Shown: positions 34,509 through 39,160 of the stretch, piece by piece
Position numbering within the stretch: position 1 is the first letter of the stretch
Layout: each line of letters opens with the position of its first letter
Source: Sphingomonadales bacterium
GTDB taxonomy: Bacteria; Pseudomonadota; Alphaproteobacteria; Sphingomonadales; Sphingomonadaceae
Reading direction: 5' to 3'
DNA length: 39,160 bases
Assembly: GCA_019750455.1 (NCBI GenBank)
Contig: JAIEOM010000007.1
Span: forward strand, 1-39,160
Notes under the pieces: generated by a model
What the model saw: only the letters and a program-made list of their open reading frames with translations
The model's database searches: none
Told to the model about the DNA's origin: nothing
Made by a program: the position numbers and the translations under genes

Positions 34509-35594
34509 ATGTTCCACGTGAAACATTTGCCGGTCAAAGGTCGCGGAGCGCAATCCGGATTGGTCCCCACCCGCTTCGGGCTCGCCGAACGGGAGGTCGA
34601 TGGCGACTGGCGCGATCATGTGCAGACGCTGGATGGTCCTCCGGTCAAACTGCGCACCACGGTGACCGAGGAACGACCGAAGTCGATCCTGACCTTCAAC
34701 CAGTCCCCCGATGTGCCCTTCGACCGCTCGATCAACGCCTATCGCGGGTGCGAACACGGCTGCATCTATTGCTTTGCGCGGCCAACCCACGCCTACCACG
34801 ATCTCTCCCCCGGCCTCGATTTCGAGACGAAGCTTTTCGCCAAGCCCGAGGCGGCATCGCTGCTGCGCAAGACACTGGCGAAAAAGGGCTATTCTCCGAA
34901 GCCGATCGCGATGGGGACCAACACCGATCCCTATCAGCCGATCGAGCGGGATTGGCGGATAACCCGCCAGATCCTCGAAGTGTGCCTCGAGGCCCGCCAT
35001 CCGGTGACGATCACCACCAAGTCCGACCGGGTGCTGGCGGATGCCGATCTGCTGGAGGAGATGGCGCGCGAAAAGCTGGTGGCGGTGTCAATCTCGGTGA
35101 CAAGCCTCGATCCGGTGCTGTCCGCCAAGCTCGAGCCGCGCTGCGCTGCGCCTTCCAAACGGTTGGCGGCACTGGGGAAACTGGTCGAACGCGGCGTTCC
35201 GGTGCACTGCTCGCTGTCGCCCGTCATCCCCGCGATCACCGACGAATTCATCGAGAGCATCATCGCCCGCGTGGCGGAACTGGGGGTGCGCAGCGTCAAC
35301 TGGATTCCCCTGCGCCTGCCCCACGAAGTCGCCCCGCTGTTCCGCGAATGGCTGGCGGTCCATTACCCCGATCGCGCCGGGAAAGTGATGGGGACCGTCC
35401 GCGAAATGCGAGGGGGCCGCGACAACGATCCCAACTTCCACAGCCGCTTCAACCCGCAGGGCGTCTGGGCCGATCTGATCCGCGCGCGCTTCAATGTGGC
35501 GTGCAAGCGGGCGGGCATAGGGAAGGCGCGGTTCGAACTCGATTGCTCGCGGTTCAGAGCGCCCGAGGTGGGCGGGCAGCTGCGGCTGATCTAG
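34509..35594 (+). CDS. PA0069-family radical SAM protein (SplB-like)
   Basis: A 361-residue radical SAM enzyme of the PA0069/Rv2578c group. KGRGAQSGLVPTRF near the N-terminus and NAYRGCEHGCIYCFARPTH, with the [4Fe-4S] cysteines 81, 85 and 88, are the family signatures; MGTNTDPYQPIER and TKSDRVLADADLL follow. The reaction is unknown; distant similarity to spore photoproduct lyase is often noted. The ATG at 34509 has no ribosome binding site, and its first codons (MFHVKH) coincide with the parS site; a TTG at 34527 is an alternative start. The stop shares the sequence CTAG with the convergent DUF1330 gene. Confidence 0.92.
   Translation: MFHVKHLPVKGRGAQSGLVPTRFGLAEREVDGDWRDHVQTLDGPPVKLRTTVTEERPKSILTFNQSPDVPFDRSINAYRGCEHGCIYCFARPTHAYHDLSPGLDFETKLFAKPEAASLLRKTLAKKGYSPKPIAMGTNTDPYQPIERDWRITRQILEVCLEARHPVTITTKSDRVLADADLLEEMAREKLVAVSISVTSLDPVLSAKLEPRCAAPSKRLAALGKLVERGVPVHCSLSPVIPAITDEFIESIIARVAELGVRSVNWIPLRLPHEVAPLFREWLAVHYPDRAGKVMGTVREMRGGRDNDPNFHSRFNPQGVWADLIRARFNVACKRAGIGKARFELDCSRFRAPEVGGQLRLI
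34510..34525. other. parS centromere site (perfect 16-mer)
   Basis: TGTTCCACGTGAAACA agrees with the chromosomal parS consensus TGTTNCACGTGAAACA at every position. ParB binds this near-palindrome and spreads as part of the ParABS segregation system, and in most bacteria such sites cluster around the replication origin. It covers bases 2-17 of the radical SAM gene and encodes part of its MFHVKH start. Confidence 0.88.
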
Positions 35595-36028
35595 CCGAAC
35601 CCCGTCCCCGCCTCGCCCGGCGCAAAACGGACCAGACGGCTATCCACCAGCGCCGCCGTGCGGTTGACCACGGCAATCTGGTATTCCGGGTCCTTGATCA
35701 TCGCGAAGAAGGCCCCCGCATTGGGATATTGCGCGATGAAACCGTCGTGCCAGCGTTCGCCCTCGGGTCCGGTCACGACCGTCTCGAACCGCCCGCGCCA
35801 CAGGATCTGCCCGCCGAGCTTGCGAAAGATCGGGCCGCTGGTCACCCCGTATTCCTCGTAGGCGCGCCGCCCGCTCCAGCCCTTGCCGGCGTGCTCGTGG
35901 CCCTCGGGATACTCCGCGACATCCCTGTAAAGCAGCAGGTTGAGCATGTTGATCGGCGTGTCGCGCGGCAGGTCCTTGAAGGCCTGAAAGTTCGCTGCCG
36001 AAGGGTCGATATAGGTCTCGCAGGTCAT
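35591..36028 (-). CDS. DUF1330 domain-containing protein
   Basis: A 145-residue protein of the dimeric alpha-beta barrel type. TPINMLNLLLYRD, YEEYG, and the closing DGFIAQYPNAGAFFAMIKDPEYQIAVVNRTAALVDSRL-type region (His/Tyr-rich, with the PxxxxF-MI pattern) are typical of DUF1330, whose biochemical role is unknown. The ATG at 36028 overlaps the preceding acetyltransferase stop by 4 nt (ATGA) and has a GGAGGAGG upstream. The stop overlaps the convergent radical SAM stop. Confidence 0.87.
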   Translation of the reverse strand: MTCETYIDPSAANFQAFKDLPRDTPINMLNLLLYRDVAEYPEGHEHAGKGWSGRRAYEEYGVTSGPIFRKLGGQILWRGRFETVVTGPEGERWHDGFIAQYPNAGAFFAMIKDPEYQIAVVNRTAALVDSRLVRFAPGEAGTGFG

Positions 36029-36543
36029 GGTGTGGGGTCCTCCTCCCGCAAATCGCATTGCATGTAGACGGTATCGAGCAGCCGTCCGAACTTGCGGCCG
36101 ACATTGCGCATCCGGCCCGCGTGGACAAAGCCGCATTTTCCGTGGAGTGCCACAGAAGCAGGCTCGCCCCCGCCGATCACTGCGATCATCTGTTCGAAAC
36201 CGCTCGCCCGCGCCGCATCGACCAGCGCGCCGAGCAGGCGTGTGCCGATCCCCGCCCCGCGCGCGTCATCGGCGATGTAGATGCTGTTCTCGCAAGTGTG
36301 CGCATAGGCCGCGCGCGGGCGGAACTGCGTGGCATAGGCATAGCCGACCACCGCACCGCCGCGTGTCGCCACGAGGAAGGGCCAGCCTTGTGCACGCACG
36401 TCGGCGATCTTCACTGCCCATTCGGCCACACTCGGCCCCGCGCTATCGAAGGAGGCGGTGCCATGGGCCACGTGAAAATCGTAGATGGTACAAACGGCCT
36501 GCGCGTCACTTTCACGCGCAGGCCGGATCGCGACTTCAGGCAA
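36025..36543 (-). CDS. GNAT N-acetyltransferase, phosphinothricin acetyltransferase-like
   Basis: A 172-residue GNAT enzyme. IRPARESDAQAVCTIY starts the fold; RGAGIGTRLLGAL is the acetyl-CoA pyrophosphate loop (motif A), and IAVIGGGEPASVALHGKCGF is the signature of the Pat/YncA group that acetylates phosphinothricin, methionine sulfoximine or sulfone. No ATG or GTG is available at the N-terminus; the only sensible start is TTG at 36543, inside the last codons of the acyl-CoA ligase gene (8 nt overlap). It overlaps the DUF1330 gene by 4 nt. Confidence 0.88.
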   Translation of the reverse strand: MPEVAIRPARESDAQAVCTIYDFHVAHGTASFDSAGPSVAEWAVKIADVRAQGWPFLVATRGGAVVGYAYATQFRPRAAYAHTCENSIYIADDARGAGIGTRLLGALVDAARASGFEQMIAVIGGGEPASVALHGKCGFVHAGRMRNVGRKFGRLLDTVYMQCDLREEDPTP

Positions 36544-38143
36544 GCGTGTAGTCCGCAAAGCGGTCGCGCAGGTCCTTCTTGCTGATCTTGCCGGTGGCGG
36601 TGTGCGGGATGTCGTCGACGAATTCGACCGCATCGGGCATCCACCACTTGGCGATCTGCGGGCGCAGGTGATCGAGGATGTCGTCGGCAGTGACCTCGGC
36701 TCCGGCCTTCTTGACCACGAAGAGCACGGGCCGCTCGTCCCACTTGGGGTGGAAGATGCCGATGCACGCGGCCTCGGCCACGGCAGGGTGGCCGCAGGCA
36801 GCGTTCTCGAGCTCGACCGAGCTGATCCACTCGCCGCCCGACTTGATCACATCCTTGGTGCGGTCGGTGAGTTGCAGCGTGCCGTCGGGGTGTATGATCC
36901 CGACATCGCCGGTGTCGAACCAGCCGTCATTGCCAACAGCGTCCTTCTCCGCCTTGAAATACCGCTTGATGATCCACGGCCCGCGGATCTGGAGCGCGCC
37001 GCTGGTCTTGCCGTCACGCGGCAGTTCGGTGGACATGTCGGAGAGGTCCACGGTGCGCAGCTGCACGCCGAAGATCGGGCGTCCCTGCATCGCGGTCTTC
37101 TCGATCCGTTCTTCGAGGGAGAGCTGGTCCCAGTCCCAGGTCGGCCCGCCGACGGTGCCGATGGGCGAGGTCTCGGTCATCCCCCAAGCATGCTGGACGC
37201 GGGTGCCGTTCCGCATCAGCCGCTCGATCATGAACTTGGGCGCCGCCGAGCCGCCGATCGTGGCCGCCTTGAGCGGCGGCAGATCGAGGCCATTGGCATC
37301 GCAATACTGGAAGTGCGCCAGCCACACGGTCGGCACCCCCGCGCTGTCGGTCACCCCTTCGCGGATCATCAGATCGTGCAGCACCGCCGGATCGTTGACC
37401 GCCGAGAACACGAACTTGATCCCCGCCATCGCGCCCGCATAGGGCAGGCCCCAGCTTGCGGCGTGAAACATCGGCACGACGGGCAGCATCACCGAGGCGC
37501 TCGAGAAGTTGAACGCTGCCGATTGCAGCCCCGCCAGCGCGTGCAGCACGGTCGAGCGGTGTTCATATTGCACGCCCTTGGGATTGCCGGTGGTTCCGCT
37601 CGTGTAGCAGATCATGCAGGGATCGGTTTCCGGCCCCGTGACCCACTCGAAATCGCCGTCTTCCGCGCCGATCCAGTCCTCGAAAGCGGGGGCGTGTGCG
37701 CCGCTATCGTAGCAGATGTAATGCTCGACCGTGGGCCAGCGGCTCTTCATCCGGTCGACGATCGGCTGGAAGGCCGCGTCATAACACAGCACCCGGTCCT
37801 CGGCATGGGTGACGATGTATTCGAGCTGGTCGTCAAACAGGCGCGGGTTCACGGTGTGAAGCACCCCGCCCATGCCGGCCACGCCATACCAGCTGACGAG
37901 ATGGCGCGAATGGTTCATCGCCAGGCTCGCAACCTTGTCACCCGGCTTGATGCCGAGCCGCTGCAATGCCTGCGCCATCTTGAGCGCATCGCGCCGGATG
38001 CCCGCCCAATCGGTGCGGGTTTCGCTGCCATCGGCCCAGCGGCTGACGATCTCGCGCCCGCCCGCCTCGCGCGCGGCGTGATCGATCACCGCGGTCACCC
38101 GCATCGTCCAGTCCTGCATTGCCCCAAGGCGCGTGGTCGCCAT
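36536..38143 (-). CDS. Fatty acid-CoA ligase (AMP-forming)
   Basis: A 535-residue ANL-superfamily acyl-CoA synthetase of the medium/long-chain AlkK-like group. The P-loop CYTSGTTGNPKGV is at residues 179-191, AWGMTETSP is motif A5, GWFDTGDVG and RTKDVIKSGGEWIS are A7-A8, and Lys519 in TATGKISKKDLR is the adenylation lysine. It activates free fatty acids for degradation or lipid synthesis. The ATG at 38143 has GGAGAG upstream. It heads a three-gene unit with the acetyltransferase and DUF1330 genes. A perfect inverted repeat lies 34 bp upstream of the start. Confidence 0.93.
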   Translation of the reverse strand: MATTRLGAMQDWTMRVTAVIDHAAREAGGREIVSRWADGSETRTDWAGIRRDALKMAQALQRLGIKPGDKVASLAMNHSRHLVSWYGVAGMGGVLHTVNPRLFDDQLEYIVTHAEDRVLCYDAAFQPIVDRMKSRWPTVEHYICYDSGAHAPAFEDWIGAEDGDFEWVTGPETDPCMICYTSGTTGNPKGVQYEHRSTVLHALAGLQSAAFNFSSASVMLPVVPMFHAASWGLPYAGAMAGIKFVFSAVNDPAVLHDLMIREGVTDSAGVPTVWLAHFQYCDANGLDLPPLKAATIGGSAAPKFMIERLMRNGTRVQHAWGMTETSPIGTVGGPTWDWDQLSLEERIEKTAMQGRPIFGVQLRTVDLSDMSTELPRDGKTSGALQIRGPWIIKRYFKAEKDAVGNDGWFDTGDVGIIHPDGTLQLTDRTKDVIKSGGEWISSVELENAACGHPAVAEAACIGIFHPKWDERPVLFVVKKAGAEVTADDILDHLRPQIAKWWMPDAVEFVDDIPHTATGKISKKDLRDRFADYTLA

Positions 38144-38176
38144 GTCTCGTCTCTCTCCTGGTGGTATGGTTCGCGG

Positions 38177-38195
38177 CACCATGCGCGGCATGGTG
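38177..38195. promoter_or_regulatory. Perfect inverted repeat upstream of the fatty acyl-CoA ligase gene
   Basis: CACCATGCGCGGCATGGTG has 8 bp arms around a GCG centre and lies 34 bp before the ligase start codon. Position and symmetry fit an operator for a dimeric repressor, for example of the TetR type often found with fatty-acid genes, but no such regulator is encoded here. The rest of the 252 bp spacer to 38395 shows no recognisable gene. Confidence 0.4.
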
Positions 38196-38395
38196 TAACA
38201 TCGTCTCTCATGCCTCGGCCCTCGCGGCTTGGCAATCGCTTCGGCCAATCGCCGGCACGTCCCGCCGCGCGGCAATGAACAATTCAGGCCTGCCGGGGCT
38301 TGCCCCCTACCCGCCGGGAACCGCCGCGCCTGCAAGCGCGGTCGGGGGCTCCTCTCCGGGATCCGGCGGACCAGCGAATTGCAAGGGACTAGGAC

Positions 38396-39160
38396 ATGAA
38401 AAAGACGACGTTACTGATGGTCGGAGCAGCCGCCGCTGCCTTTGCTGCGCCGGCCCACGCCGATGGCCCCTATTTCGGGATCGAAGGCGGCGTCAGCTTC
38501 AGGGACAGGGTGACAGTCGACATCGAAACGCCCACGGTCGAAGGCACCTTTGATCGCGCCGCGACTGCGCGCACCAAGGTGGGCGTCGATGGCGATATCA
38601 TCCTGGGCTATGACTTCGGCGCGTTCCGGCTCGAGGCCGAGGGCGGGTACAAGAACAACAAGTACCGCAGCCTGACGGTCGATAATCCGGCAATCCTTCC
38701 CGCCGGTGTGACCGTGCCGGCCGGCACCGTGGTCGAGAACGAGCGCGATCTCGAAATCTGGAGCGGGATGGTCAATGCGCTGTTCGAGTTCGGGCCCGAT
38801 GACGGCCTTCGCATCTATGGCGGCGGCGGCGCGGGTATCGCCCGGCTTGAACTGCCGGTGACAGTTGCGGGCGTCGGCACGGTGATCGACGACAAGAAGA
38901 CCGATTTTGCCTGGCAGCTGATCGGCGGCCTGCGCTTCCCCGTCACCGAAACCATCGATCTGGGGCTGAAGTACCGCTATTTCGATGTGGAAGGCTTCAG
39001 CCTGCGCGCGGCGAACGGCGCGAATCTGGAGGCGGATTATTCGGCTCATTCCGTGCTGGCGAGCGTGATTGTCAACTTCGGCGGTCGCCCGCAGGCCGAG
39101 CCCGCGCCGGTTGCCGCCCCCCCGCCGCCCCCTCCGCCGCCCCCGCCGCCTCCACCCCCG
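38396..39160 (+). CDS. OmpA-type outer-membrane protein, N-terminal part (3' end outside window)
   Basis: 255 codons are visible and the frame is open to the window end. Residues 1-22 are a signal peptide ending in APAHA. The following 205 residues form an eight-stranded-barrel-like domain: PYFGIEGGVSF, ILGYDFGAFRLEAEGGYK, RIYGGGGAGIA, WQLIGGLRFPVT and LGLKYRYFDVEGF are alternating beta strands with glycine turns. A hinge of 14 consecutive prolines closes the visible part, as in alphaproteobacterial OmpA proteins whose C-terminal peptidoglycan-binding domain follows the hinge; that domain should lie beyond the window. AAGGG lies 8 nt upstream of the ATG. The proline run probably needs EF-P for translation. 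Confidence 0.9.
   Translation, partial: MKKTTLLMVGAAAAAFAAPAHADGPYFGIEGGVSFRDRVTVDIETPTVEGTFDRAATARTKVGVDGDIILGYDFGAFRLEAEGGYKNNKYRSLTVDNPAILPAGVTVPAGTVVENERDLEIWSGMVNALFEFGPDDGLRIYGGGGAGIARLELPVTVAGVGTVIDDKKTDFAWQLIGGLRFPVTETIDLGLKYRYFDVEGFSLRAANGANLEADYSAHSVLASVIVNFGGRPQAEPAPVAAPPPPPPPPPPPPPP

Noticed and set aside
34478-36067. A 529-codon plus-strand frame overlapping the radical SAM gene
   Set aside because: It is out of frame with the clear radical SAM protein and its Arg/Pro-rich translation looks like a GC-rich shadow.
36464-36479. A third parS-like sequence around CACGTG in the acetyltransferase gene
   Set aside because: Only 12 of 16 bases match and both outer flanks are wrong; a CACGTG core alone is expected by chance.
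36485-38278. A 597-codon plus-strand open frame antisense to the fatty acyl-CoA ligase
   Set aside because: The opposite strand has a complete ANL enzyme with all motifs; the antisense translation has no recognisable domain.

Overview
The window is GC-rich, densely packed bacterial chromosome. The gene set points to an alphaproteobacterium of the Sphingomonadales, most likely the Erythrobacteraceae (Erythrobacter/Porphyrobacter-like). The main reasons are an Ala/Glu/Pro-rich RNase E tail, a stand-alone sdhB followed by zapE, a complete exosortase A (XrtA) exopolysaccharide locus of sphingomonad layout, and GTG/TTG starts with many 1-20 nt gene overlaps. This placement rests on recognising protein families, not on a database search. 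I see no tRNA, rRNA, CRISPR array, insertion sequence or prophage gene.

Layout. 1-494: end of RNase E with a strong terminator. 574-4935: housekeeping genes (methyltransferase, small membrane protein, SDR oxidoreductase, sdhB, thioesterase, zapE). 4932-22980: the XrtA locus. Twelve genes read on the minus strand. Acyl ligase and PLP decarboxylase come first; then, after a 200 bp gap, come export lipoprotein, chain-length protein, tyrosine autokinase, outer-membrane barrel, ATPase, polysaccharide deacetylase, FemAB-like protein, glycosyltransferase, XrtA and amidotransferase. Four genes read divergently on the plus strand: acetyltransferase, acyl carrier protein, and exosortase-associated hydrolases 2 and 1. 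22977-31134: an eight-gene minus-strand run (ETF-QO, small protein, ispE, N-formylglutamate amidohydrolase, ilvD, lipoprotein, nnr, RNA methyltransferase). 31261-34372: plus-strand trio (UDG-like protein, lytic transglycosylase, moaB) closed by a terminator. 34509-38143: radical SAM protein facing DUF1330, acetyltransferase and fatty acyl-CoA ligase genes. 38396-end: start of an OmpA-type outer-membrane protein that runs out of the window.

How the genes work together. The XrtA locus encodes export and length control of an exopolysaccharide (lipoprotein, Wzz-like protein, kinase, barrel), its modification (deacetylase, FemAB-like protein, amidotransferase, glycosyltransferase), and the XrtA transpeptidase that processes PEP-CTERM proteins. 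Beside it lies a carrier-protein cassette (AMP ligase, PLP decarboxylase, ACP, acetyltransferase, two hydrolases). This could load an amino acid or acyl group on the ACP, decarboxylate it and transfer it; its product is unknown to me. No PEP-CTERM substrate and no PrsK/PrsR regulator lies in the window.

The most striking non-coding signal is a perfect parS centromere sequence (TGTTCCACGTGAAACA) at 34510-34525 and a 14/16 parS-like site at 21497-21512. Each sits in the first codons of a gene. Each is preceded by a near-identical 31 bp C-rich repeat (28/31 identical) in the same orientation. This suggests an origin-proximal ParB-binding region with a companion repeat.
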